Shown here: piece by piece, positions 27,709 to 36,073 of the stretch | Layout of the letters: each line of letters opens with the position of its first letter | How positions within the stretch are numbered: position 1 is the stretch's first letter | Source: GCA-2690565 sp002457235 | Lineage (GTDB): Bacteria; Verrucomicrobiota; Verrucomicrobiia; Opitutales; Coraliomargaritaceae | Length of the DNA: 64,000 nt | Reading direction: 5' to 3' | NCBI GenBank assembly: GCA_045565695.1 | Contig: JBJLEZ010000001.1 | Location: forward strand, 372,001 to 436,000 | Translations under genes and position numbers: made by a program | Notes under the pieces: generated by a model | What the model was told of the DNA's origin: nothing | Seen by the model: the letters and a program-made list of their open reading frames with translations, nothing else | Databases searched by the model: none

Positions 27709-28338
27709 TTATAAAATATTTTGAATAAGCGATTTGAGGGCTTCATGAGTTAGGGCTACGTCCAAATCAGGGCGCTCTTTGATTAGCCGTTCAGGTGGAC
27801 AAAACAAAGCCTTATGTTCTGCGACCTCAATCATGCTAAGATCATTGTATGAATCACCTGCAGCAAATGTTTTAAAATTAAGTGCTTTAAATGCTTCAAC
27901 CGCTTTTCTTTTATGATCCTTTAATCGCAAACAATAATCATCAATCAATCCATTGTTATCGATAGAAAGATTATGACAAAAAAGTGTCGGATAATTCAAC
28001 TTAGCCATCAATGGTCCAGCAAATTCTGTGAAAGTGTCGGATAATATAACCAATCGGGTTTTGGATGTGACCCATTCAACAAATTCTTTGGCCCCAGGCA
28101 AAGGATCGAGCGTTCCTATCACATCTTGTATATCTTCAAGCTTGAGATTATTTTCTTTTAAAATATCCAATCGATACTGCATCAAAGTATCATAATTAGG
28201 CTCATCACGGGTTGTTCGCTTTAAGGCTTCGATGCCAGTTTTTTCGGCAAAAGCAATCCATATTTCAGGGATTAATACTCCCTCTAAATCTAAACATACA
28301 ATTGGCATACTCATGGATTTCATAGTTTGAATATTCAT
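27709..28338 (-). CDS. thrH: ThrH: phosphoserine phosphatase / homoserine phosphotransferase
   Basis: 209 residues of the HAD superfamily. LDLEGVLIPEIWIAFAEKTGI near the N-terminus is characteristic of ThrH, with DLE in place of the usual DxD; ILSDTFTEF and AAGDSYNDLSM are motifs II and IV. In Pseudomonas ThrH removes phosphate from phosphoserine and can pass it to homoserine. The start could also be a Met 8 or 10 codons later (28314 or 28308), closer to the family's usual N-terminus. It lies downstream of the mnmM-like gene. Confidence 0.85.
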   Translation of the reverse strand: MNIQTMKSMSMPIVCLDLEGVLIPEIWIAFAEKTGIEALKRTTRDEPNYDTLMQYRLDILKENNLKLEDIQDVIGTLDPLPGAKEFVEWVTSKTRLVILSDTFTEFAGPLMAKLNYPTLFCHNLSIDNNGLIDDYCLRLKDHKRKAVEAFKALNFKTFAAGDSYNDLSMIEVAEHKALFCPPERLIKERPDLDVALTHEALKSLIQNIL

Positions 28339-28407
28339 ACTGAGTGCAATGGTAATTTGCGGAAATGGTAAGGATTTCTTTCAGATAAAGGCCGATTTAG
28401 GTTTTAG

Positions 28408-28998
28408 TTAGATGAGCTTGTTGGGAAAATGAGGTATGGACAAATTGCTTTTTGAAGCAATCCAAAGAATAGGGCTGAGGTAATCAGATTGATTCCTTGG
28501 CTCAATTTTTTCAATAAACCAACCATTTATTTTTTGCTCGGACATCCATTGCGCTACTTGTTCTGCTTCATCCTTTCCGCCTTTATGCTGACGATAGGCT
28601 GTGACAACTAGCATTCCATTTTCTTTAAGAAGTTTTGGGCTTTGATTTAAAGCGGAAAGAGTATCTTTAGTTGTTGTGATAATCATTTTGTCGCTCCCAG
28701 GCAGATAGCCTAAATTAAATATGATACAATCAAATGTCTGATCAAATGTCTTTAAAAGTTCTCCGTGATTTCCGAGATGGCATTCACAAAAGTTATTTAA
28801 TTTTGCTTGGGTTAACTTTGCTTCAGTTGCTTCTATCGCATCTTCTTGAATATCAATTGAAATCACCCGCCCATTTGGCTGGACTAATTGAGCTGCCTTC
28901 AAGGTATCATAGCCATTTCCAGCAGTTGCATCGAGAACGCAGTCACCATTGTTCAAACGTTTTTCAAGGCAGAGGTGTGCATATTCAGTTAATCGCAT
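28408..28998 (-). CDS. mnmM: MnmM/YtqB-type tRNA wobble-uridine methyltransferase
   Basis: 196 residues, class I AdoMet methyltransferase. Motif I is LDATAGNGYDT (22-32), motif II VISIDIQ, and NLGYLPGSDK is the family-specific catalytic loop; VVTAYRQHKGGKDE follows. This is the YtqB/rRNA-methylase-like family, whose B. subtilis member MnmM methylates nm5s2U34 to mnm5s2U34 in tRNA. The gene directly upstream, 16 bases away, is a FAD amine oxidase of a kind that could make nm5s2U, supporting this role. Confidence 0.75.
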   Translation of the reverse strand: MRLTEYAHLCLEKRLNNGDCVLDATAGNGYDTLKAAQLVQPNGRVISIDIQEDAIEATEAKLTQAKLNNFCECHLGNHGELLKTFDQTFDCIIFNLGYLPGSDKMIITTTKDTLSALNQSPKLLKENGMLVVTAYRQHKGGKDEAEQVAQWMSEQKINGWFIEKIEPRNQSDYLSPILWIASKSNLSIPHFPNKLI

Positions 28999-29014
28999 TT
29001 TTTCTTAGAAGGTT

Positions 29015-30106
29015 TTAGAATTTAGGAAACTCTTTTCCCATTTGATCCATAAATAGTTCAGATAAATAAGGGGCGATTGCGGAGCCTTTGGACCCGAGTC
29101 CATTGATGGCAAAGAGAGATGAGTGTGTAGGGTGTCTTATTAGTAAGGGTTTGGCATCCTTGGTAGTAGGTCGAATCCCACTACGGTGCTCTTCAATCTC
29201 GAAGAGCAGATTCGTTCCCAGCATATCTTTTAAAACACTAACTAATTCTTCTCTAGCACTTGAGCAAGGTATAGTATCGGAATTTCCAACATCATAACTG
29301 GCACCGAGCCTGTATAGAAAGTCTTGATTCTTAGTTTTTAAAGAATGAAGCCATCGTTTTTTATAATAAAGTCCGAGCGGAAGTTGAATGTCTTTCAGTC
29401 TTATGTCTAAGACGTCGCCTTTTATAGGTATGATTGGTAGGTCTTTAAAAAAGGGGTTTTCTCGTGTATGGATTCCTTGGCAAAAAACTATATTTTTTGT
29501 CTTTATCCCTCGATAATTCCAGTGCTGACCATTCTGTTCAAGCTGGTTTGCATCAAATGTATCATCTATGAGGCTATCTTGAGATTTAAAGTAGCTTTTT
29601 AAATTTTGAATAAGGCTCGGTACATTGACCCAACTACCTTGACGGATAGGAATACTGCCAAAGTCATCGATGATTCCATTGGGGTTAGATCCTTTTTCTA
29701 GAATTGGGTCAAAATAATTAGCATAGCGAGGGTTCTTAATTCTGCGCCGGGCACGGATAGGATCCTCTTGATTAATAAAATAACGACGTATCGGCAAATC
29801 TTGAACGATATTTATTCCTAATCTTTCCTCAATGTCTTGATAAAAGGCTTTGGCTTTGGGCATTAAGGTATCAATTTTCCATGACTCAGTCATCCATTTA
29901 CCAGTAACTGGATTAATAAACCCTGCGGCCACTTGTGAGGCACTGGCTAAGTTTCGGGAATCAAAAATTTTGTAATTGTATTTATTTATTCCCAGCCGCC
30001 AAGCAAGCGAAGAGCCAGCTAAGCCTGCTCCGATAATTAAGTAATCAATGATGGGTGATGCTTTGATAGTTGCCGAATCGATGGATAATATTATATTTAT
30101 ATTCAT
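29015..30106 (-). CDS. DAO-family FAD oxidoreductase, candidate MnmC(o)-type tRNA oxidase
   Basis: 363 residues. The N-terminal FAD motif is IIGAGLAGSS (residues ~24-33); a DAO-type C-terminus has RSGIRPTTKDAKPL and NGLGSKGSAIAPYLS. Such enzymes oxidise secondary amines: glycine oxidase ThiO, or the MnmC C-terminal domain and B. subtilis YurR, which remove the carboxymethyl group from cmnm5s2U in tRNA. Position immediately upstream of an MnmM-like gene favours the tRNA role; this is inference. The ATG at 30106 is the only standard start in frame and lies 2 bases from the divergent yraN ATG. Confidence 0.65.
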   Translation of the reverse strand: MNINIILSIDSATIKASPIIDYLIIGAGLAGSSLAWRLGINKYNYKIFDSRNLASASQVAAGFINPVTGKWMTESWKIDTLMPKAKAFYQDIEERLGINIVQDLPIRRYFINQEDPIRARRRIKNPRYANYFDPILEKGSNPNGIIDDFGSIPIRQGSWVNVPSLIQNLKSYFKSQDSLIDDTFDANQLEQNGQHWNYRGIKTKNIVFCQGIHTRENPFFKDLPIIPIKGDVLDIRLKDIQLPLGLYYKKRWLHSLKTKNQDFLYRLGASYDVGNSDTIPCSSAREELVSVLKDMLGTNLLFEIEEHRSGIRPTTKDAKPLLIRHPTHSSLFAINGLGSKGSAIAPYLSELFMDQMGKEFPKF

Positions 30107-30108
30107 TA

Positions 30109-30558
30109 ATGGCTCAAATAGGATGGATAGACAAGGTTTTCTCTTTCTTCAAAAAAAGCCCTATGGGTGCGTATAGGAATGAATGTTGGGATTCGCTGAG
30201 TCCTTCAGAAAAGGGAGCAAAGGGAGAAAAACTAGCCTTAAATTACTGCAAAAAAGAATTGGGCTTTCGTCTTATAACAAAAAATTGGCGACATCGTCGT
30301 GGTGAAATTGATCTAATTTGTTTAGATAAAGACTGTTTAGTATTTATTGAAGTGCGTTTAAGAAAGGCTATATCTTTAGTGTCAGGGGTACATTCAATCA
30401 GTCGTAGTAAAAAATCATTATTGCGACGTAGTGCCTTGGCTTATTTGAATCGTATACAGAAACACCCTAAAACTTATCGCTTCGATATTATCTCTATCGC
30501 TTATGAGCAATCAAAAGGCTACGAAATTTCACACTACAGGAATGTTGCTTTATTTTGA
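30109..30558 (+). CDS. YraN/UPF0102 family nuclease-fold protein
   Basis: 149 residues from the ATG at 30109. The family core is GAKGEKLALNYC, then NWRHRRGEIDLIC and LVFIEVRLRK, the PD-(D/E)XK-like fold (E, D, ExK pattern) found in nearly all bacteria as UPF0102. Its role is not established; a link to DNA processing has been suggested. The first ~40 residues are an extra extension, so a start at Met 32 of the open frame (30163) is possible. It is 2 bases from the divergent FAD oxidase start and 12 bases before zwf. Confidence 0.8.
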   Translation: MAQIGWIDKVFSFFKKSPMGAYRNECWDSLSPSEKGAKGEKLALNYCKKELGFRLITKNWRHRRGEIDLICLDKDCLVFIEVRLRKAISLVSGVHSISRSKKSLLRRSALAYLNRIQKHPKTYRFDIISIAYEQSKGYEISHYRNVALF

Positions 30559-30570
30559 TTATATCACTTA

Positions 30571-32133
30571 ATGATGCATACATCATTTATTATGGAAGAA
30601 TCAAGACACCCATTTTTAGAAGGTTTGAGTAAGCACCGAGGCGTAGTCCCAACGGTTACGGTTATTTTTGGTGCTTCAGGTGATTTAACCGCTCGCAAGC
30701 TGATTCCGGCAATTTACAATCTTAGCGTAGATAATTTATTGCCTAATGATTTTCATTTGATCGGCTTTGGTCGAAAAGCGATTTCCGATGAAGATTTTCG
30801 TGATGCTATGGAAGCATCCATAAAAGAGCATTCACGCCGTCCAATAAAACCAGAAATATGGCAACGCGTTCGAGATGTTATGTTTTATGCTTCGGCAGAC
30901 TATGGAGACATTGAGGGCTATAAGCGTTTAGCAGACCAAATCAACGAAATTGAAGCTTCGCTGGGTCGGAAAGTGCAACGTATATTTTACATCTCTACCC
31001 CACCAAGTGTGTTTGAGCCTATTATTGAATGTTTAGGTGAAAGCGGCCTCGCACAAGCGAATATGGATACTCCATTGGCTTCAAAGGTGATTATTGAAAA
31101 GCCTTTCGGTAAAGATTTAAAAAGCGCCCAAAGCTTAAATCAGTTGATCAATAGTGTGTTTGAAGAATCTCAAGTATTTCGGATTGACCATTACTTAGGG
31201 AAAGAAACAGTGCAAGATCTCTTGGTACAACGCTTCGCTAATGCAATTTTTGAGCCGATATGGAATAGAGAATATGTAGAATGTGTACAAATCACCGTTG
31301 CAGAAAAACTAGGAGTTGGCAGTCGTGGTGGCTACTATGATACGAGTGGTGCTCTGAGAGATATGATTCAAAACCATACCATGCAATTAGTCGCCTTAAC
31401 CGCTATGGAACCACCTGTTTCTTTAGACCCTGAATCGATTCGTGATGAAAAGGTTAAAGTAATTCGTTCGATACAGCCTTTGAATTTAGAGGGAGCGGAA
31501 GCTGATATTGTCCGAGCTCGATATACAAATGGGTTAATCAACGGTGAAGAGGTTAAAGGGTATTCGGAAGAGCAAGGTATTCCAGAAGAGTCTTCGACTG
31601 AGACGTATGCCGCGCTTCGCTTAATGATAAATAACTGGCGTTGGAAAGGCGTTCCTTTTTATATTCGCTCAGGTAAGCGGATGGCACGGAGAACCAGTGA
31701 GATTGCAATTCGCTTTAAACGTCCCCCAGGTATTTTATTTTCTGAGGAAGGGCGCTTTAATGTATCTGACAATACAATGGTTATTCAAATTCAGCCTAAT
31801 GAAGGAGTGACGATTGTGATGAATTCTAAAGTACCCGGATTGGAGACTCGTATGCAACCAGTGAAAATGCACTTTCGTTATGCGACTACATTCGGATCAA
31901 ATACTCCAGAAGCTTATGAGCGCTTGATTTTAGACGCAATGATTGGGGACAGTACATTGTTTATTCGTGGCGACGAAACAGAAGCTTCTTGGAAGCTTTT
32001 ATCGCCAGTACTGGAACATTGGGACGCACAAGGCACTAAAGGATTGGAGTCTTATGTGGCTGGATCTTGGGGGCCAAGTTTGAGTGACCAATTGTTGTCA
32101 AAAAAGAATCATGAATGGAGACATTCGGGTTAA
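30571..32133 (+). CDS. zwf: Glucose-6-phosphate 1-dehydrogenase
   Basis: 520 residues; oxidises glucose 6-phosphate to 6-phosphogluconolactone, entry to the oxidative pentose phosphate or Entner-Doudoroff route. The NADP motif is FGASGDLTARKL, the active site RIDHYLGKE, and EKPFGKDL is conserved. Length is normal for Zwf. The first Met codons (30571, 30574 and 30592) give nearly the same protein. opcA follows after 39 bases, as in cyanobacteria and actinobacteria. Confidence 0.96.
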   Translation: MMHTSFIMEESRHPFLEGLSKHRGVVPTVTVIFGASGDLTARKLIPAIYNLSVDNLLPNDFHLIGFGRKAISDEDFRDAMEASIKEHSRRPIKPEIWQRVRDVMFYASADYGDIEGYKRLADQINEIEASLGRKVQRIFYISTPPSVFEPIIECLGESGLAQANMDTPLASKVIIEKPFGKDLKSAQSLNQLINSVFEESQVFRIDHYLGKETVQDLLVQRFANAIFEPIWNREYVECVQITVAEKLGVGSRGGYYDTSGALRDMIQNHTMQLVALTAMEPPVSLDPESIRDEKVKVIRSIQPLNLEGAEADIVRARYTNGLINGEEVKGYSEEQGIPEESSTETYAALRLMINNWRWKGVPFYIRSGKRMARRTSEIAIRFKRPPGILFSEEGRFNVSDNTMVIQIQPNEGVTIVMNSKVPGLETRMQPVKMHFRYATTFGSNTPEAYERLILDAMIGDSTLFIRGDETEASWKLLSPVLEHWDAQGTKGLESYVAGSWGPSLSDQLLSKKNHEWRHSG

Positions 32134-32172
32134 GTTTAGGCAATTAAAGGTAATAAAATTAAAAGTAAAAAA

Positions 32173-33135
32173 ATGACTGAGTTAATAGATGTTTTGCCAG
32201 GAATTGAATTACCCGTAGGTGCGGTGTCAGAAGAGCTGTCAAAAATGTGGGGAGGCAACAAAGAGAATGCACTTTCAGAATTTCGTGCATCGCAAATGAA
32301 CTTAGTGTTGCATTTTGGGCGTACGGTTTCGCCAGAGTCGGCAAAAGCACGCTTTGAAGTTGCGGTTCGCTTTGCTCAAAGATACCCAAGCCGTATCATT
32401 GTTTTATGCCCATTTTCTAAAGATAATCAGCCAATGCAGGCCAAATTATTTAGCCAATGCTTTATTGGAGATTCTCATCGAGAGATGTGTTGTTGTGAAG
32501 CATTGATACTTGGATTTTCTTCTGAAGATAATGGCTTTTTATTCAATCAAGTTTCTGTTTGGCTTGAATCAGATTTACCTATTTACCATTGGTTTTCCGA
32601 AGTTCGTGCTGAAAGGGTGGTTAAATATTTTGATCACTTATTGAAACGTGTGCATAGGATTGTGTTCGATAGTAATATTGAGTCTTATCCAATTCGCGAC
32701 TTGCCATGGCCTAATTCCCAGAAGGTAGTTGATTTAGCACGTGCGAGATTATTGCCAATTCGTCAAGCAATCGGTCAGTATTTGAGCGGGATTCCTTTTG
32801 AATTACTCCGAAAAGAATTATGCGTAATTAATGTTCACTTTGTCCCAAAACGAAAAGGTGATGCATTTCATTTAATGCAATGGTTAGAATATGGGTTAAA
32901 ATCCATTGAGGATACATCCATAGATTCAAAATTAATAGAGCTTAAGCCTAATTCAAATAAATCACTTTGTTTTGAGATACAATATGGCCATGGGCAATTT
33001 ATTCATTGGACTCAGTTCGAGGACTCTTCAATTAGCCATCTAACCCAAAATCTAGGTGGAATAGAAAAAAAATTGTCTATTCAAATTAAGCCCTTGCTTC
33101 CTGAACAAGAGCTTTCGGAGGCTTTTTATTTTTAG
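32173..33135 (+). CDS. opcA: OpcA-like glucose-6-phosphate dehydrogenase assembly protein
   Basis: 320 residues. Similar to OpcA, the allosteric activator/assembly factor of G6PDH: an N-terminal region with MNLVLHF, PSRIIVLCPF, and the WLESDLPIYHWFS stretch that corresponds to OpcA's conserved LP-hydrophobic-WW segment. Position directly after zwf strongly supports it. In cyanobacteria OpcA makes Zwf redox-sensitive; two adjacent Cys pairs occur around SHREMCCCEA (inference of relevance only). Ends 3 bases before the convergent bcp stop. Confidence 0.8.
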   Translation: MTELIDVLPGIELPVGAVSEELSKMWGGNKENALSEFRASQMNLVLHFGRTVSPESAKARFEVAVRFAQRYPSRIIVLCPFSKDNQPMQAKLFSQCFIGDSHREMCCCEALILGFSSEDNGFLFNQVSVWLESDLPIYHWFSEVRAERVVKYFDHLLKRVHRIVFDSNIESYPIRDLPWPNSQKVVDLARARLLPIRQAIGQYLSGIPFELLRKELCVINVHFVPKRKGDAFHLMQWLEYGLKSIEDTSIDSKLIELKPNSNKSLCFEIQYGHGQFIHWTQFEDSSISHLTQNLGGIEKKLSIQIKPLLPEQELSEAFYF

Positions 33136-33138
33136 TTT

Positions 33139-33642
33139 TTAAATTAAGCCGAATGAACTAAGTGCAGCAACTGCTTCCTTGCCTTGTTTAGAAGTTGCAC
33201 CTTTGGTATCTTTCCAAATTAACTTATTTTCATTAAAAATATAAGCTTGTCGGCTCCATTTACCTTTTCCGAATGCCTCGGCTACTGCGCCACTTTTATC
33301 TGAGATCAAAGTGTAGGGGAGGGAATGTTTTTCCTTAAATGATTTTTGAGAGCTTGGGCTATCAGAAGAGATACCTAGTACGATAATGCCTTTTTCATGG
33401 AGCACGGTAAATACATCTCTCATACTGCAGGCTTGCATTGTACACCCAGGGGTGTGCGCTTTGGGATAAAAGAAAACAACCGAAATGGTATCGGATAAAT
33501 TCGCTTTGAAATCAAAGTCATTGTTATTGTGATCTGGGGCTATTACGCTTGGAACTGAATCCCCTATCGCAAGTGTTTTGTCTTCTGTGGATGCAAACAT
33601 GATTGTAAGTGTAAAAAAAAGGAACGTGTATATTAACTTCAC
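33139..33642 (-). CDS. Bcp/PrxQ-type peroxiredoxin with signal peptide
   Basis: 167 residues. An N-terminal hydrophobic stretch (LIYTFLFFTLTIMFAS) predicts export. The catalytic motif is TPGCTMQACSMRD: peroxidatic Cys and resolving Cys five residues later, the PrxQ alpha pattern. VVFFYPKAHTPGC and LGISSDSP are family features. It reduces hydroperoxides with thioredoxin-like donors. Most Bcp proteins are cytoplasmic, so a signal sequence is notable. Start is GTG at 33640-33642; a start at the later ATG (33601) would remove the signal. Confidence 0.85.
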   Translation of the reverse strand: MKLIYTFLFFTLTIMFASTEDKTLAIGDSVPSVIAPDHNNNDFDFKANLSDTISVVFFYPKAHTPGCTMQACSMRDVFTVLHEKGIIVLGISSDSPSSQKSFKEKHSLPYTLISDKSGAVAEAFGKGKWSRQAYIFNENKLIWKDTKGATSKQGKEAVAALSSFGLI

Positions 33643-33685
33643 AGCTAATATATCGTCAACTAATTCAAGTACTTACGCTTTAAGC

Positions 33686-35113
33686 TTAAATTGTGCGAAT
33701 TTGTGTCGTATCAATTAATTCTTTACCCGCATACATCTTAGTAACTACGACTATGGGGTCGCCTTTAGAGGACCATTTTCTCTCCTTCAGTGTACTGAAG
33801 GCTTTTTGAATCGTATCTTCATGGTCGTTAACAAAATCCATAAAGAACGGTTCGATACCTCGTAAGAGTAAAAGTTGTTTGAAGAGGGCCGGCTTGTCAG
33901 TAAATGCATAAATTGGGATCTGAGGTCTCAATGCAGCAAGTTTAAGCGGGAATAATCCTTTTCGTGTAAAGACAACAATGGCTGCATCTAGATCAATCGC
34001 TAGTTGAGCGGCAGAGCGGAGCATCTTTGACTTGGGTAGTCGCAAAACGATATCGGTTCGCAATCGTGTCGGATCTAGGTCTTCTTCGGCTTCAATGCAG
34101 GATGCGATACGGTTCATTGTATTAACACACTCTACAGGATATTTCCCAATAGTTGTTTCTCCAGAAAGCATAATGCAATCGGCCTGCTCTCTTACGGCAT
34201 TTGCAATATCACTGATCTCTGCGCGAGTTGGCATAGGCGATTCAATCATAGATTCGAGCATTTGAGTCGCAACAATAACTGGCTTAGTTTCATTAATTGA
34301 AATTTTAATGGCTTTTGATTGGATTGCAGGCAATTCTTCAAATGAGCACTCCACTCCAAGGTCTCCACGAGCCACCATCAAGCCATCAGAGGTTTTGATG
34401 ATTTCATCTAAATTAGTAATCGCCTGTTGGTCTTCTATCTTAGCGATCACTTTCCCTTCAGAACCCTTTGCTTCTAAGTAGCCTTTTAGCTTTATGATAT
34501 CATCTGGTTCTCGAACAAATGAAAGTGCATAAAAATCTATGTTAAGATCAACACCTACATCAACATCACCTTGATCTTTTTTCGTCAGTGATGGAAGCTT
34601 TACATAGACTCCGGGCAAATTAATGTGCCTGCGATTTCCCAAAGGGCCTGGTATTATCACCTTACATTTAACATCCGTATTATCAATGCTTAGAACTTCA
34701 AGTCTTATTAACCCGCTATCCACCAGCACTGTATTCCCTATGGCTATATCGCGATAAAAATCAGGGTAATTTACATCTACACGCCTATGTCCATCAGAAG
34801 TCGTGCCACCTTTGCCAACTCCGTAAGTGAAATAAAAAATTTCATCTTTTTCTAAATGAAATGTTTCTGGAACATCGCCTGTTCGCACTTCAGGACCTTT
34901 GACATCCATCATGATAGCAATGTGACGGCCAACCCTTTCGCAAACAGAGCGTACACGTTTAACGATTTTTCTTGTCCAATCATGGTCGGCATGAGCCATA
35001 TTTATTCTGCAGATATCAACCCCTTCGTTGATCATTGCCTCCAAAGTCTCCTCTGATTCGGTTGCTGGACCGATGGTGAAGATGATTTTTGTTTTTTGTG
35101 TCGTTTTATTCAT
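33686..35113 (-). CDS. pyk: Pyruvate kinase
   Basis: 475 residues; converts PEP and ADP to pyruvate and ATP. The N-terminal IFTIGPATES and ICRINMAHAD, the substrate-site signature VIAKIEDQQAITNLDEII with the catalytic Lys, MVARGDLGVE and MLSGETTIGKYP are all present. The C-terminal effector domain is complete. Together with the PPi-type Pfk, the window suggests glycolysis that saves ATP at one step (inference). 17 bases separate it from the YycJ-like gene upstream. Confidence 0.96.
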   Translation of the reverse strand: MNKTTQKTKIIFTIGPATESEETLEAMINEGVDICRINMAHADHDWTRKIVKRVRSVCERVGRHIAIMMDVKGPEVRTGDVPETFHLEKDEIFYFTYGVGKGGTTSDGHRRVDVNYPDFYRDIAIGNTVLVDSGLIRLEVLSIDNTDVKCKVIIPGPLGNRRHINLPGVYVKLPSLTKKDQGDVDVGVDLNIDFYALSFVREPDDIIKLKGYLEAKGSEGKVIAKIEDQQAITNLDEIIKTSDGLMVARGDLGVECSFEELPAIQSKAIKISINETKPVIVATQMLESMIESPMPTRAEISDIANAVREQADCIMLSGETTIGKYPVECVNTMNRIASCIEAEEDLDPTRLRTDIVLRLPKSKMLRSAAQLAIDLDAAIVVFTRKGLFPLKLAALRPQIPIYAFTDKPALFKQLLLLRGIEPFFMDFVNDHEDTIQKAFSTLKERKWSSKGDPIVVVTKMYAGKELIDTTQIRTI

Positions 35114-35130
35114 TTAGTTATGCCCCAGTT

Positions 35131-35940
35131 TTAAAAATTTCCGCTAGTTAGAGTGAATTCGAGATTGGGGTCAACAACATGTATTTCTAGATGTGTGTAT
35201 TTCTCTTTTAGTTTTTGGCTGTTTTTTAAGACAAGATCGACATTATTACAATCCTTACTTAGGTGTGCTATATGTAGGCATTCGATTTTTGAATTAGCTA
35301 TAGCCTCATTCAGAAATTCTAAAGTGGTCTCATTCGAGAGATGCCCATGCCGTCCTCTAATTCTTTGTTTTATTGATAAGGGTCGTTTTGTGTCTTCTTT
35401 GAGTAAGCGTTCTTCAAAGTTAGACTCAATAACGAGGGTCTGTACGTCTTGAATATGCATTTTTACATGCTCCGGAATGTAACCTAAATCAGTTACCCAT
35501 GCTAAACTTCCTTCTTTGGAGAATAAGTCATTAGGTTCTCCCCAATAAAAATTAAACCCAACTGGATCATAAGCATCATGTGGGAGAGAATAAGAGCGTA
35601 TTTTTATGTCACGGAAAGTAAAATCAGTCCCTGTTTGAAAAGTTTTCCAATTTATATTTTTTTTGAGTTTTGCTTGAATTGCGTCCGCGGTATCTCGATT
35701 GGCGAATATAGGTAGATCATATCGTTTGCTTATTCCTCGAACTCCTTGGGAATGATCACTGTGTTCGTGGGTTAGGAATACCCCATCTAATGTGTCGATA
35801 GATTCACCTATAGCATTAAGTCTTTCGTTTATTTGTTTCCCAGAAAAACCCGCATCAATCAGAATTTTGCTATGACCTGTGTTCAAAAAAGCCGAGTTGC
35901 CACTACTACTGGATCCTAATATTTTAAAGTCTGCTACCAC
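35131..35940 (-). CDS. YycJ/WalJ-like metallo-beta-lactamase-fold hydrolase
   Basis: 269 residues. LGSSSSGNS opens the family; the metal site is THEHSDHSQG (HxHxDH), with SLPHDA and LHIAHLSKDCNN giving further His/Asp ligands; GRHGHLSNETT is typical of YycJ. These proteins are thought to be 5'-exonucleases acting on DNA. Start is GTG. It is co-directional with pyk and divergent from folE2. Confidence 0.85.
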   Translation of the reverse strand: MVADFKILGSSSSGNSAFLNTGHSKILIDAGFSGKQINERLNAIGESIDTLDGVFLTHEHSDHSQGVRGISKRYDLPIFANRDTADAIQAKLKKNINWKTFQTGTDFTFRDIKIRSYSLPHDAYDPVGFNFYWGEPNDLFSKEGSLAWVTDLGYIPEHVKMHIQDVQTLVIESNFEERLLKEDTKRPLSIKQRIRGRHGHLSNETTLEFLNEAIANSKIECLHIAHLSKDCNNVDLVLKNSQKLKEKYTHLEIHVVDPNLEFTLTSGNF

Positions 35941-35965
35941 AATATTTTTATCTTGCTTAGATTTG

Positions 35966-35982
35966 TTGCTTGATCAAAGCAA
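35966..35982. promoter_or_regulatory. Inverted repeat TTGCTT-N5-AAGCAA between yycJ-like gene and folE2
   Basis: Two perfect 6-base arms around GATCA, in the 133-base divergent spacer: 25 bases from the yycJ-like start and about 90 bases upstream of folE2. It could be an operator. FolE2 genes are often zinc-regulated through Zur, but this does not match a Zur box I know. Confidence 0.3.
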
Positions 35983-36073
35983 TTTTCAGACCTTATTTAT
36001 ATTTTTTAATTATCAGGAATTCTTGCTATCTATTATAATGTAAGCTAATTTTATTAAATTCGTTTTTTCTCTA

